Shown one piece after another: positions 26,796-36,728 of a stretch of 64,000 nucleotides of DNA. Numbering within the stretch: position 1 is the first letter of the stretch; the number at the start of each line of letters is the position of its first letter. Position numbers and translations under genes: made by a program. The DNA comes from Acidobacteriota bacterium (GTDB taxonomy: Bacteria > Acidobacteriota > Terriglobia > Acidiferrales > UBA7541). A model generated the notes under the pieces. It saw only the letters and a list, made by a program, of their open reading frames with translations, made no database searches and was not told the DNA's origin. The stretch spans positions 1 to 64,000 of the forward strand of contig JABCZD010000009.1 of the NCBI GenBank assembly GCA_013289855.1, in the 5' to 3' direction.

Positions 26796-27335
26796 ATGTC
26801 TGACGCAACACCTGAAGGTTCCTTTGAAGGTTCCTTTGTGACGCTGTGGGCCGGTGAAGACGCGGTGCTCCACAGCGATTTGCTCGAAACTCTAGAGGGC
26901 GCGGGCATTGCCTTCAGCGATAAATCGCTTGGCGACGATGAAGTCGCGCCGACCGCTGATCCTTTGCCCATTGACTGGAAGCCGCGTTTCGGCTTCGAAG
27001 TAGCCGTCCTGTCCACCGATCTTGAGCCCGCGCAAATCATTCTGGAAACCTTGCTGGACCGTGAGCCTGCCGACGAACAAATTCCCGCGCAGCCTGTGGG
27101 CGCAGGTCCACTGGCTGGCATGCCCGCGGTGGGTGATGAGCCGGCGACGCTGACGGTGTGGTCCGGCAGCGACGAGAAGCAGGCGCAGTTCGTGATGAGC
27201 GCGCTGGCGGAAAATCAGATCCCCGCGCACTACGATACTTCCACGATGCAATTCATCATCCTGGTGGCGCCGGGCAATGAAGCGCGCGCCCGCGAGATTG
27301 TGCGCGAGGTCACCGAAGGCGCGCCGCCGACGTGA
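26796..27335 (+). CDS. DUF2007-like double-domain protein
   Basis: A 179-residue protein with two DUF2007-like halves (about 14-78 and 105-175). The first has TLWAGEDAVLHSDLLE, the second TVWSGSDEKQAQFVM. The C-terminal IVREVTEGAPP matches the end of the neighbouring gene, so the two arose by duplication. The ribbon is absent here. Cytoplasmic; ligand unknown. Confidence 0.7.
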   Translation: MSDATPEGSFEGSFVTLWAGEDAVLHSDLLETLEGAGIAFSDKSLGDDEVAPTADPLPIDWKPRFGFEVAVLSTDLEPAQIILETLLDREPADEQIPAQPVGAGPLAGMPAVGDEPATLTVWSGSDEKQAQFVMSALAENQIPAHYDTSTMQFIILVAPGNEARAREIVREVTEGAPPT

Positions 27336-27375
27336 AATTATTTTCGATCGCGCGTTCACGAAAAATTCGCTCTTA

Positions 27376-27398
27376 GTAGCACAGGCGCTCTTGTTTAC
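27376..27398 (+). repeat. Single arm of the GTAGCACAGGC element
   Basis: 22 of 23 bases match the complement of the right arm of the inverted repeat at 21910-22012, including the GTTTAC extension. It lies between the DUF2007-like and hydroxybutyryl-CoA dehydrogenase genes. No second arm was found, so it is a partial copy. Confidence 0.7.
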
Positions 27399-27455
27399 AC
27401 CCGCAGGGTGCCTATGCGCTTTTTCGCACGAGCAACGCCATACCAAAGAGGCTAA

Positions 27456-28316
27456 ATGACCATCGAACAGATCAAGACCGTGGCCGTCCTAGGCGCGGGC
27501 ACCATGGGCAACGGCATCGCGCACGTTTTCGCGCGCGCCGGTTACCACGTAATTTTGCGCGACGTTGAGCAGCGCTTCCTCGAACGCGGCCTCGAAACCG
27601 TGGCGAAAAATTTAGATCGTGAGATCAAAAAGGGCAAGCTTCCAGAAGCCGAACGCGCCGCCGTGCTGGCTCGCATTTCGCTCGTCACCGACATGTCCGC
27701 CGTCGGTGCCGCCGATTTTGTGGTGGAAGCCGTGCCTGAAAAAATCGAAATCAAACGCGCAGTACTAACGGAGGCCGACAGCGTCCTCGGCCCCAACGCC
27801 ATCATCGCGAGCAACACTTCTTCCATCGCCATGACTACCTTGGCCGCCATGACCAAACGCGCCGACCGCTTCGTGGGCATGCACTTCATGAATCCCGTCC
27901 CGATGATGCTGCTGGTCGAAGTCATCCGAGCACTGCAAACCTCCGACGCTACTTTTTCTACCACGATGGAGCTAGCCGAAAAACTCGGCAAAAAACCAGT
28001 AGCTGTAAACGATGCCCCAGGATTCGTCTCCAACCGCGTCCTAATGCCGCTGATCAATGAAGCCGCTTACTGCGTCCTCGAAGGCGTAGCCACCGCGGAA
28101 GCCGTCGACACGGTAATGAAAACCGGCATGAACCATCCCATGGGCCCGCTGGAACTAGCCGACTTCATCGGCCTGGACGTCTGCGTGGACATCATGCACG
28201 TCCTCCAAGAAGGCCTCGGCGACCCCAAATACCGCGCCTGCCCGCTGCTCAAAAAATACGTAGCCGCCGGCTGGCTAGGGCGAAAGACGGGACGCGGTTT
28301 TTACTCGTATAGTTGA
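27456..28316 (+). CDS. 3-hydroxybutyryl-CoA dehydrogenase
   Basis: A 286-residue NAD(P)-dependent enzyme oxidising 3-hydroxyacyl-CoA (reversibly) to 3-oxoacyl-CoA. The nucleotide-binding [10 protein letters not shown] starts the protein. HFMNPVPMM holds the catalytic His, and a C-terminal domain with [10 protein letters not shown] and [16 protein letters not shown] follows. The length fits the single-function Hbd/PaaH type. It may act with the thiolase at 22080. Confidence 0.95.
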   Translation: MTIEQIKTVAVLGAGTMGNGIAHVFARAGYHVILRDVEQRFLERGLETVAKNLDREIKKGKLPEAERAAVLARISLVTDMSAVGAADFVVEAVPEKIEIKRAVLTEADSVLGPNAIIASNTSSIAMTTLAAMTKRADRFVGMHFMNPVPMMLLVEVIRALQTSDATFSTTMELAEKLGKKPVAVNDAPGFVSNRVLMPLINEAAYCVLEGVATAEAVDTVMKTGMNHPMGPLELADFIGLDVCVDIMHVLQEGLGDPKYRACPLLKKYVAAGWLGRKTGRGFYSYS

Positions 28317-28867
28317 AAAAACTGTGGAAAAGCGAAAACCCTGTAGCGCTAAGGTTCGCAGAATCAGCGGCATACAATAGCGAAAGATAAGCGAAAATAG
28401 TGTTTGCCTTTTGTTCGCCTTTTTGTTACTTTCAGCCTCGCGGTTTTCAACAGGTGCTTTATGCATGATTTCTTGGCCAGTGGTTTAAGCTGTCTGGAAC
28501 GTGCGAGACTCGCCGATGAGCTTGGCGAGGCCCGCACGCGCGGCCGCAACCTGTCCCGGTTGCGCCGGCTGACGGCTCCCGAGCGGGCAGCTCTCGACCA
28601 GCGCGAGCGGCTGGCGCAGGCCCGGCTGAGCGATCATGACGCGGAGCACGGTTGCCAACCGTAAAAGCAAGACGGCGCGCTGGATTTGGATGGCATTCTG
28701 ATAAACCGAGTGATAAGATGCCCGGCCAGTAATGTTTCCAAAGCAGGCGCAGCGCTTTCCCGGCGCAAACGCCGTCTTGACGAGCTACGCGCATCGTCCC
28801 GAGCTTTAGCATTACGGTGGCCCTAGCCGCAGAGGCCGGCACCGACTTTTCTCTACCGAGGTGTGAA
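28317..28867. other. Leader region of recA
   Basis: About 550 bases. A short plus-strand frame from 28461 (67 residues, very rich in Arg/Leu/Ala) cannot be called a gene with confidence. I searched for SOS-box patterns by eye: TTTGTTCGCC-N-TTTTGTTAC is suggestive but does not have the exact GTTC-N7-GTTC or CTGT-N8-ACAG spacing. Nothing firm is seen. Confidence 0.5.
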
Positions 28868-30013
28868 ATGGCAGACGACAAAGCAAAACTTCTCGAAGCA
28901 GCAATATCCCAGATTGAAAAGTCTTACGGCAAAGGATCCATTATGCGGCTGGGCAGCCGCGACGTGCTGGTACCCGTCAGCGTAATTCCCAGCGGATGCC
29001 TTTCGATTGACGCCGCGCTGGGCGTAGGCGGCTTCCCGCGCGGTCGCGTGATTGAGATTTATGGGCCGGAATCCGGCGGTAAAACCACCATGACGCTGCA
29101 CGTGATCGCCGAAGCGCAAAAGCTCGGCGGCCAGGCGGCGTTCATCGACGCGGAACACGCGCTGGATCCCATCTACGCCCGCAAGCTGGGCGTGGATGTG
29201 GACAACCTGCTGGTTTCGCAGCCAGACAACGGCGAGCAGGCTCTTGAAATTGCAGAGACGCTGATCCGTTCCGGCGGCGTGGATGTGGTGGTCGTGGACT
29301 CCGTCGCCGCGCTTGTTCCCAAGGCGGAACTCGAAGGCGATATGGGCGACCCGCAGATGGGTTTGCAGGCGCGACTGATGTCGCAAGCGTTGCGCAAGCT
29401 CACCGCGATTGTATCCAAGTCCAACACCTGCTTGATTTTCATCAACCAGATTCGCGAAAAGATTGGCGTGATGTTCGGCAATCCGGAAACCACCACTGGC
29501 GGGCGGGCGCTGAAGTTTTATGCTTCCATGCGCGTGGACATTCGCCGCATTCAAGCCATCAAGGAAGGCGACAAAGTGGTGGGTTCGCGCACGCGCGCAA
29601 AAATCGTGAAGAACAAGGTGGCCGCGCCGTTCCGCGAAGCTGAATTCGACATTATCTATGGCGAAGGCATTTCGCGCGAAGGCGACCTCATTGACCTCGG
29701 TGTCGACAAGGGCATCCTGGAAAAGAGCGGCACATGGATCAGCTACGGCGCAGACCGTCTGGGCCAGGGCCGCGAGAATGCCCGCGTTTTCCTGAAGGAA
29801 AATAAGGACATTCGCAACCGCCTGGAAGCCGCGCTGCGCAAAAAGCTGGAACTGGCCTCGCCGAATAATTCGGATGGCTCGTCTACAGCGCCCGCCGCGA
29901 GCGCTTCTGGCGCAAACGGTCACAGCGACAAAGCCACCGCCGCGGCGGCTGGTGCATCGGGCGCATCGGGCGGCGCGAACGCACCGAAACCGCGACCACT
30001 TCCGGCGCGCTAG
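28868..30013 (+). CDS. recA: RecA recombinase
   Basis: A 381-residue ATP-dependent strand-exchange protein and SOS co-protease. Start [12 protein letters not shown]; Walker [10 protein letters not shown]; catalytic Glu in [10 protein letters not shown]1/L2 loops including [12 protein letters not shown] and [14 protein letters not shown]. The C-terminal tail from about 335 is low-complexity Ala/Gly/Ser and ends with Pro/Arg, longer than in E. coli but common in this phylum. The ATG at 28868 was chosen by homology to the usual N-terminus. An intrinsic terminator follows. Confidence 0.97.
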   Translation: MADDKAKLLEAAISQIEKSYGKGSIMRLGSRDVLVPVSVIPSGCLSIDAALGVGGFPRGRVIEIYGPESGGKTTMTLHVIAEAQKLGGQAAFIDAEHALDPIYARKLGVDVDNLLVSQPDNGEQALEIAETLIRSGGVDVVVVDSVAALVPKAELEGDMGDPQMGLQARLMSQALRKLTAIVSKSNTCLIFINQIREKIGVMFGNPETTTGGRALKFYASMRVDIRRIQAIKEGDKVVGSRTRAKIVKNKVAAPFREAEFDIIYGEGISREGDLIDLGVDKGILEKSGTWISYGADRLGQGRENARVFLKENKDIRNRLEAALRKKLELASPNNSDGSSTAPAASASGANGHSDKATAAAAGASGASGGANAPKPRPLPAR

Positions 30014-30072
30014 TGCCGTTGTTAACGATTCCGGTTCTTGTAACTAGAGTCGTCTCTTCAGAACAGACTTGA

Positions 30073-30106
30073 AAACGGCGAAGACCTGAGGAGGCCTTCG
30101 CCGTTT
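30073..30106 (+). terminator. Intrinsic terminator of recA
   Basis: An 11-bp stem, AAACGGCGAAG paired with CTTCGCCGTTT, is followed by the T-rich GTCTTGTTT. It lies 60 bases past the recA stop. Confidence 0.88.
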
Positions 30107-30167
30107 GTCTTGTTTGCGGTATTCCAAGCGTTTCCGAGAATGCCGTTGCCGGGAGTACAATCCGCAG

Positions 30168-30716
30168 ATGGCCCACGAACTAACCACCTCGTATATCAAG
30201 GATTCGATCTCGCTATTCCGCCATTACAAGAGAATGGCGGAAAGTGCGCTCGCACAGTGCCCCGACACCGGACTCTTCGCCACCCTGGATAAGGAATCTA
30301 ATTCCATCGCCATCATCGTCAAGCATCTGGCGGGAAATATGCGGTCGCGATGGACAAATTTCCTGACCAGCGACGGAGAGAAACCGGACCGCGACCGCGA
30401 CAGCGAATTTGAAGAGCCGCCCAAGACGCGCGCCGAACTGTTTACGTTGTGGGACGCCGGTTGGCAAGTTTTCCTGGACGCTCTGGACAACCTTACAGAG
30501 GCCGACGTGACCAAGACGGTGAGGATCCGGGCGGAGCCCCACTCGGTGATGCAGGCGATCAACCGCCAGGTGGCGCACTACGCTTTGCATATCGGGCAGA
30601 TCATTTTTCTGGCCAAGCACTTCGCCGGGGACGACTGGAAGCCGGTAACCGTGCCGCGTAAAAGTTCTGCGCAATTTACCTCCGATGTAGTCGCCGGAAA
30701 GAAGTCCCAACGCTAG
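30168..30716 (+). CDS. DUF1572 (DinB-superfamily) protein
   Basis: A 182-residue helical protein of the DinB-like fold. Metal-binding histidine candidates are in IVKHLAGNMRSRW (near residue 50) and NRQVAHYALHIGQI (near 140-145). It resembles DUF1572, with unknown substrate. The start at 30168 has GGGAG upstream; an earlier frame start would overlap the recA terminator. It stands alone. Confidence 0.8.
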   Translation: MAHELTTSYIKDSISLFRHYKRMAESALAQCPDTGLFATLDKESNSIAIIVKHLAGNMRSRWTNFLTSDGEKPDRDRDSEFEEPPKTRAELFTLWDAGWQVFLDALDNLTEADVTKTVRIRAEPHSVMQAINRQVAHYALHIGQIIFLAKHFAGDDWKPVTVPRKSSAQFTSDVVAGKKSQR

Positions 30717-31143
30717 AGCGCCGAAAAAAATTCACGCGGGAGTGGGCGCCTACGGGTGTTTTTTTGTAAGTGTTCATTTTGAAGGAGTTGAAGTTCTTTG
30801 TTTTGATACGGTTAGTAAGTGTTCATTCTGAACGGCTTACGGATGCGGGTCGATAGTTCGGCGACCGATAACAGAGCGCATGGCAATGACAGAATGTAAT
30901 GTTCAGGACGTTGCAGGGGGTAGACGCAATTCTGTACGAGAGTAACTGTACAGCTAGATGGCGAGAATGTCAAGAAAAATCGTGGGTGCGGTCAAAGAAT
31001 ATTGGTGGCAGCCGAAGAAAATCGGGTACGGCCGAGGAAGAGCGGGCCCAGGCGTGCCGCACAACGAAGATATCCCGCCGCGCGACAAGAAGGGCCCTGT
31101 ATTTCGCTTTATATTCGCCTAGGGTAGGCATAAAATCGAACGT
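30717..31143. other. Intergenic region with short direct repeats
   Basis: 427 bases without a convincing gene. Two copies of GTAAGTGTTCATT(t/c)TGA lie at 30766-30782 and 30815-30831 (16 of 17 identical). The same 14-base core in reverse occurs at 57253-57268. The rest is unassigned and likely holds the promoter of the helicase gene. Confidence 0.55.
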
Positions 31144-34119
31144 ATGAATGCGACCTTATTTGATATTACGCCACTGCCGGATAGCGGGCTGAAGCTGAAC
31201 GAAGCGCAGCGGCGAGCCATCACACACGGGTCTGGGCCGCTGCTGGTGATTGCCGGGGCGGGAACCGGGAAGACTCGCGTCATTACGGAGCGCATCAAGC
31301 ATCTGTTGAGCACCGACGCTTCCCTGCTGGGCGAGAACATCCTTGCGCTGACTTTTACGAACAAGGCCGCGGGAGAGATGCGTTCGCGGGTGGCCAAGAG
31401 TACCGGCGAGCGCGGCAAGGGTTTGACGATTGAGACGTTTCACTCGTTCTGCCAGGGATTACTGAAAGAGATTGCGCCAGACCGCAAGATACTGGAAAAA
31501 GTGGACCACTGGATCCTGCTGCGGCGCAACATGCGGCGGCTGAAGCTGGAAAAATACCGCAAGCTGGCGGAGCCGGGACAATTCCTGAACGATTTTCTGC
31601 AATTTTTTTCGCGCTGCCAGGACGAACTGGTGAGCAGCGCGGACTACGCGCGCTTTGCCGAAGGCGAAGCGCAAAAGCTGGAGGCGGAGCGCGGACAACT
31701 CGACGAAGATACCTACAAGGAGCGGTTGGAAGAAGTCGGGAAACAGAGAGAGATCGCGCGCGCGTATCGCGCCAGCGACGATTTGCTGCGCGAGAAAAAT
31801 TCCGTGGCCATCAATGGCCTGATTACCGATGCGGCGGCGCTGCTGGAAAACGACGCCGTGAGACGCGCGGCCTTGCAGGAACGCTACAAACACATCCTAG
31901 TGGACGAATTTCAGGATACGAATATCGCGCAACTGCGGCTGTTGGAGTTGTTGTGCGCCGAGCCGCGCAACATCGTGGTGGTGGGCGACAACGACCAGGC
32001 CATTTACCGCTTTCGCGGCGCATCGTTCGGAAGCTTCAAGATGTTTCTCGAACGATTTGCGGGCTGGAAACAAGGGCAGGATTCCGGACCGTTTCGCGTG
32101 GCGCTGACGGAGAACTATCGCTCGACGCCGAATATTCTGCGCGTGGCGCAGCAGGTGATCGCGCAAAACGAGGTGAGCGCGGACTTCCCCAACAAAATTC
32201 TTGCCCCGAATAAAGCGGAAGGCGAACGCATCCGCATCACGGAGCTGGCGGACAAAGAGAGCGAAGCGCGGTGGGTAGGAAACGAACTCGAGCGCATTCA
32301 CAGCGCGGGGCGGCGATGGAAGGACTTGGCGGTGCTGTATCGCCAACACGCGCATCGCGATGAGCTGGTGGAGGAATTGTCGCAGCGCAAGATTCCCTTC
32401 GTCATCACCAAACTGTCGATTCTGGCGCATCCGCTGGTGCGCGATGTGCTGGCATATTTGCGGCTGATCGCCAGGCCGTATGACGACGTGGCGTGCGCGC
32501 GGATTCTGGCCATGCCGGCGTGGCAGATGCAGCCGGAGGATTTGCTGCGGCTGGCGGAGCGCGCCAAGCGAGAACGGCGGCCGATCTACGATATTTTGCA
32601 ATCGCCGCAAGGCGAGCTGGCATTTGATACCTCGCACGGCAGCACCGATGAATTGCTGGCGTTTTTGCTGGCGCAACGAAAGACGGTGCGCCGCCGCACG
32701 GCCCGGGAAATACTGGCGGAGTTGACGGAATGGCTGGAAATTGCGCAGCGGGCCAGCGAACCGGATAGAAAAACGGTGGGCCGGCTCCTGGAATTTGCGA
32801 AGGAATGGGAGCCGAAAAGCGAACGGCGCGATCTGGCGGAATTCCTGGAGTATCTCGACTACTACGAGCAAGCCAACGAAAAAATATGTTTGGAGGATGA
32901 GACGCCCGGAGACGCGGTGCAGTTGATGACCGTGCATGGCGCCAAAGGGCTGGAATTTGCGCACGTGTTTTTGCTGCGCGTGAATAGCCGGCAGTTTCCA
33001 TCGAGCGATCGCGCGCCGTTGTTTGAGTTTCCTTTGTCACTGATGAAGGAAGAGTTGCCGGAAGGCAGCTTTCACATTCAGGAAGAGCGAAGATTATTTT
33101 ACGTGGCGTTGACGCGCGCGGAAGACCGCCTAACGATTACCACGCTTACGGAAAAGAAGGGCAAGGTGCCGGTTTTCATTGAAGACATCATGATGGAACC
33201 AGCCCTCAAGCGGCGTGATGTGCGGCAACTGGCGCCGAAAGTGCCGGCGCCCGCGCAAACCACGGGCGATGGATTGCACGCCGCGGGCATGGACGAACTG
33301 TTTCCTGCCGCCACCGGGCCGGCGAAAATATTCTCGCGCATTGGGCAATGGGCGGAAAGCTACCAAACGATCGTCCCGGAACCGCTGAAACTGAGCCCAT
33401 CCTCGGTTGAGGCTTACCGTAAATGCCCGGCGCAATATCTATTCGAAAAGCTGTGGTCGCTGGACGGCGCGCCAAAGGCCACGCTAACGTTCGGCCGCGT
33501 GATGCACCAAACGATCAAACGGTTTATGGGAGAACTGCGCAAAGGCAACCGCATTGGCTTTGACGAAGTAAAGCGGCTTTTCGATACGGAGTGGTCGGAG
33601 CGCGGCTTCGAAGACGAGTACCAGCAGGATGAATACAAAAAGGATGGCTTGGAGCAGCTGCGGGCGTTCCACACCGCAATGCTGGAAGCTACGCCGGAAA
33701 TTCTGGAGCAGGAGAAAGCGTTCGAATTGCCGATGGCGAATAACGTGATTGTCAGCGGGCGTTTCGACCAGGTGAATCTGTTGAACGGCCCGCGCGGAAA
33801 AGATGTGGAGATCGTGGATTACAAGACGGGCCGGCCGCGCAGCGACGCCGACGCGCGAAAGAATCTGCAGCTGAGCATTTATGCGCTAGCGGCGAAGGAG
33901 ATATTCGAATGGAATCCCGTGCGGCTGGTGTTCCACTATTTGCAAAACAATCAGTTACAGACCACCACGCGGGAGAAGAAGGATTTTGACGAGGCGGAGC
34001 GGAAAGTACAGGAGACGGCGGCGGATATTCGCGCCGGGGAGTTTGGGGCGAAGAGCGGGTTTATTTGCAAAAGCTGCGCTTACCGGATGATTTGTCCGGA
34101 GCACGAGTCGCATATTTGA
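31144..34119 (+). CDS. UvrD/Rep-type helicase fused to Fe-S PD-(D/E)XK nuclease
   Basis: A 991-residue superfamily 1A helicase-nuclease. Motif I is AGAGTGKTRV, II is DEFQDTN, IV is ENYRSTPNIL and VI is VALTRAEDR, with VHGAKGLEF. The last about 260 residues form a RecB/AddB-like nuclease: LSPSSVEAYRKCP, then EIVDYKTGR (catalytic Asp and Lys), then CKSCAYRMICPEH. The Cys near 760 and the three late Cys (Cys-x2-Cys-x5-Cys) match the 4Fe-4S arrangement of AddB and Cas4. It probably processes DNA ends or stalled forks, in place of or next to AddAB. It is located just after recA. Confidence 0.88.
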   Translation: MNATLFDITPLPDSGLKLNEAQRRAITHGSGPLLVIAGAGTGKTRVITERIKHLLSTDASLLGENILALTFTNKAAGEMRSRVAKSTGERGKGLTIETFHSFCQGLLKEIAPDRKILEKVDHWILLRRNMRRLKLEKYRKLAEPGQFLNDFLQFFSRCQDELVSSADYARFAEGEAQKLEAERGQLDEDTYKERLEEVGKQREIARAYRASDDLLREKNSVAINGLITDAAALLENDAVRRAALQERYKHILVDEFQDTNIAQLRLLELLCAEPRNIVVVGDNDQAIYRFRGASFGSFKMFLERFAGWKQGQDSGPFRVALTENYRSTPNILRVAQQVIAQNEVSADFPNKILAPNKAEGERIRITELADKESEARWVGNELERIHSAGRRWKDLAVLYRQHAHRDELVEELSQRKIPFVITKLSILAHPLVRDVLAYLRLIARPYDDVACARILAMPAWQMQPEDLLRLAERAKRERRPIYDILQSPQGELAFDTSHGSTDELLAFLLAQRKTVRRRTAREILAELTEWLEIAQRASEPDRKTVGRLLEFAKEWEPKSERRDLAEFLEYLDYYEQANEKICLEDETPGDAVQLMTVHGAKGLEFAHVFLLRVNSRQFPSSDRAPLFEFPLSLMKEELPEGSFHIQEERRLFYVALTRAEDRLTITTLTEKKGKVPVFIEDIMMEPALKRRDVRQLAPKVPAPAQTTGDGLHAAGMDELFPAATGPAKIFSRIGQWAESYQTIVPEPLKLSPSSVEAYRKCPAQYLFEKLWSLDGAPKATLTFGRVMHQTIKRFMGELRKGNRIGFDEVKRLFDTEWSERGFEDEYQQDEYKKDGLEQLRAFHTAMLEATPEILEQEKAFELPMANNVIVSGRFDQVNLLNGPRGKDVEIVDYKTGRPRSDADARKNLQLSIYALAAKEIFEWNPVRLVFHYLQNNQLQTTTREKKDFDEAERKVQETAADIRAGEFGAKSGFICKSCAYRMICPEHESHI

Positions 34120-34172
34120 TGGCGATCGTCGCGGCTTCGTTTTAATGGATTTGGCACCGGTGCTGCGGCTGC

Positions 34173-34226
34173 GAAAGCGGCGTCAAGCCCTTCGCGCGAA
34201 GCGCTCAGGGTAAACCGCCGCACTCC
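34173..34226 (-). repeat. Dispersed intergenic repeat, copy B
   Basis: Inverted copy of 17611-17664, about 50 of 54 bases identical, between the helicase stop and the convergent VWA gene. It contains CGCTCAGGGTAAAC, the core also found at 21980. Confidence 0.7.
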
Positions 34227-34238
34227 AAAAAAACTTGG

Positions 34239-35426
34239 TTATTTTTGGAGGCCGCTGGTGTAATAGCCTTCGCGCGCGGTGACCTTCAAACCTTCGCGTT
34301 CGACGCGCACTTCGATGGTGTGATAGTCCGCGGAGCGATCCGTTCCCGCCGGCTCGTATGACAAGGTGTATTGGTGGCGGGCTTCTTCGGTGATGCGGGA
34401 ATACAACTCATCCAAGGTCTCGCGCTTCAGGGCGTAGTAGGTGTCGCCGCCGGTGGCGTGAGGGTACTCGGTCATGCGGGTGAACTTGCGTTCGGAAAAT
34501 CCGCTGCCCACGGCCACGGCGAACACGGAAATATTATAGCGGAGCAACTCTTTCACGACGTTGGCGTAAGGGTTGACATTAAACTTGGCGCCGTTCTCTC
34601 CGTCGGAAATCAGCAGAACAATTTTGCGGCGGTTGATCCCGCGGTCCTGCAGCAATTGCGCCGCGGCGTAAACGGCGTCATCAATCGTCTTGGTGTGCTG
34701 GCCACCGATCACTTGCGTCGAGGGATAGGCATCCGGTTGATTGACGCCAGGAGCGGCCTGACCGTTGATGGTCGGAGGGCCAAACGGACCGCCGGGAGGG
34801 GCGACGCTGGGCCGGCTCTCGTCGAGCGTGGTGCGTTTCAATTCCGTAAGCAAAAGGTCCTGATTGGCCGTAAACCCCTTTCCTTCGTGAAAAAACTGAT
34901 CGAAGCGGCAGATGGAGGCTTCGTCTGCGGTGCTCATGCCTGCAAGCACCGACGCGAGACTGGCATCGACTTGTGAGGCGTATTTGGCTTTGAGGTCGTT
35001 GTCGATCAGTATCACCATAGAAAGCGGATAAGCTTCGGCGGTGAAATGGAAATTTTTCTGTTCGACGTCGTCTTCGAAGATGCGAAATTCGTCGCGGTGC
35101 AGGTCCGGAACTAACCGGCCTTGGCGATCTTTGACGGTGACCGGAACGAATACGATATTGGTGACGGAGCGAATCGTGCCCGGCGCTTTTGGCGGCGTTT
35201 GCGCAGGCGCGGACGTCGTAGCCGCGGGCTTCTGCATGGGCGCATTAGGCTTGGACGCGCCGCTCTCGGCGCCGTCCGGACCGACTGGCGCGCTCGGCGG
35301 CGGGGTTTGCGGCGCGGGCGTCTGCGCGGGAGTTTGCGCGGCCAGTCGCGACACGCTGCCGCCGAGTAGAAGCGCGCAGACCGTCGCATATCCCCAGTAC
35401 ACAGCGATTTTTCGTAGACTTTTCAT
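34239..35426 (-). CDS. Secreted VWA-domain protein, acidobacterial type, degenerate metal site
   Basis: A 395-residue exported protein. The signal peptide (about 1-30, ending AAQ) is followed by a Pro/Ala-rich linker (about 30-80) and then the N-terminal strand region of the TIGR03436 type (VTVKDRQGRLVPDL). A VWA domain starts at about residue 140. Its metal site should read DxSxS but here is DNDLK, so metal-dependent ligand binding may be lost. ISDGENG is present. It ends QYTLSYEP...KVTAREGYY. The start was set at 35426 by the signal peptide and GAGG upstream. It is divergent from a second VWA gene. Confidence 0.85.
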   Translation of the reverse strand: MKSLRKIAVYWGYATVCALLLGGSVSRLAAQTPAQTPAPQTPPPSAPVGPDGAESGASKPNAPMQKPAATTSAPAQTPPKAPGTIRSVTNIVFVPVTVKDRQGRLVPDLHRDEFRIFEDDVEQKNFHFTAEAYPLSMVILIDNDLKAKYASQVDASLASVLAGMSTADEASICRFDQFFHEGKGFTANQDLLLTELKRTTLDESRPSVAPPGGPFGPPTINGQAAPGVNQPDAYPSTQVIGGQHTKTIDDAVYAAAQLLQDRGINRRKIVLLISDGENGAKFNVNPYANVVKELLRYNISVFAVAVGSGFSERKFTRMTEYPHATGGDTYYALKRETLDELYSRITEEARHQYTLSYEPAGTDRSADYHTIEVRVEREGLKVTAREGYYTSGLQK

Positions 35427-35631
35427 AGCCCTCGGGTAACACTTCTTCTCGCGTTTAAATGGGTTGCCCGCTTGTGCCACGCGACAGTATCCAGCGGGCG
35501 ACACATCCATCGCGCCCTGTGGCAGCATCCTAAAAGCCGAAGCTACTCGTTCTGGGTCAACGTGGGTCAACCAGCGGCAACATAACCCGGCGTCGCGATG
35601 CGACCGGGCATCTCGTCTAGGGAAAGTATAC

Positions 35632-36600
35632 ATGCCTTCCGTGAAAAAACTTTTGATGCAATTGGCGACCGCAACGGTTGCAGCTAGTTTAGCTTTGCCG
35701 GCGATGCCGCAGGAGCCCGCTACGCAGGGGGGCACGATCAAGTCTCAAGTGACGCTGGTGAATATCTTTGCCACGGTGCGGGACAAGAACAAGAAGATTG
35801 TGACGGACCTGAAGAAGGAAGATTTCAAACTGTCCGAAGATAATCAGGATCAGACCATCGCGTTCTTTTCCAAGGAGTCCACGCTGCCCATTACGCTGGC
35901 GCTGCTGCTGGACACTTCGGGCAGCGAACAGTTCATGCTCGGGGGAATACAAGAGGCCGGGAGCAGCTTTCTTGCGCGGGTATTGCGTAAAGGCGATGAA
36001 GCGTTGGTGATGTCTTTCGACTCCGACGTGGATTTGCTGTCGGATTTTACGGATGATCGCGCCATCCTGGACCGCGCCGTGCATAAAGCCCGAGTCAACA
36101 TCCCAGGTGGCGGTATGATCGCCGGGAATCCCGGGCCAATTGGAACGCAACACCAAACCGGAACAGCGCTGTATGACGCGATTTACCTGGCGTGCAGCGA
36201 GAAACTGAACACCGAGGCCGGGCGCAAGGCCATCATTATCGTCACCGACGCGCAAGACGAAGGAAGCCGCGTGAGAATTGAAGAAGCCATCGAATCCGCG
36301 CAGCGCACGGACACGGTGATTCACCTGCTGCTGGTGGCGGACCCGCGATACGGCGCAAACGTGAGCGCGGCCAAGAAGCTCGCGGAGGAGACCGGGGGGC
36401 GGGTCATCTCCGTTTCGTCGGAAAGAAAGCTGTCGCAGGCCTTCGATGAAATTTCCGAGGAGCTGCGCAGCCAGTACACGCTGGGGTACTATCCGACGAA
36501 CAGTGCGCGCGACGGGAAATTCCGCAAGATTAAAGTGGACACCACGAATCATGATTTGAAAGTGCTGGCGCGCAAAGGGTACTACGCGCCGAAGGAGTAG
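35632..36600 (+). CDS. Secreted VWA-domain protein, acidobacterial type
   Basis: A 322-residue exported protein with a signal peptide (about 1-25, PAMPQ). A short TIGR03436-like strand region (VRDKNKKIVTDLKKEDF) precedes a VWA domain with an intact DTSGS metal site (near residue 90), VTDAQDEGS and SQYTLGYYP. The start at 35632 gives the signal peptide; the earlier frame reads no protein-like sequence. It stands divergent from the gene at 34239 and just ahead of the Ser/Thr kinase. The role is probably in envelope adhesion or complex assembly (inference). Confidence 0.88.
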   Translation: MPSVKKLLMQLATATVAASLALPAMPQEPATQGGTIKSQVTLVNIFATVRDKNKKIVTDLKKEDFKLSEDNQDQTIAFFSKESTLPITLALLLDTSGSEQFMLGGIQEAGSSFLARVLRKGDEALVMSFDSDVDLLSDFTDDRAILDRAVHKARVNIPGGGMIAGNPGPIGTQHQTGTALYDAIYLACSEKLNTEAGRKAIIIVTDAQDEGSRVRIEEAIESAQRTDTVIHLLLVADPRYGANVSAAKKLAEETGGRVISVSSERKLSQAFDEISEELRSQYTLGYYPTNSARDGKFRKIKVDTTNHDLKVLARKGYYAPKE

Positions 36601-36728
36601 GTGCGTAGGCGGTGCAGCAGCCCCCTGCGGATTCGGCCGAACCAGTCTTTCATTTCTCGCAGCGGCTGCAAACACACTCCATTGACCACGTTTCGTTGAA
36701 CGACTAACATCATCTTTCAACGATAACC

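Noticed and set aside
28400..28440. Possible LexA box upstream of recA
   Set aside because: GTTC and GTTA are spaced by eight bases rather than seven, and the second half does not match.
28404..28664. Short plus-strand frame upstream of recA
   Set aside because: Arg/Leu/Ala-rich and not recognisable; no good ribosome-binding site. Mentioned only within the intergenic entry.
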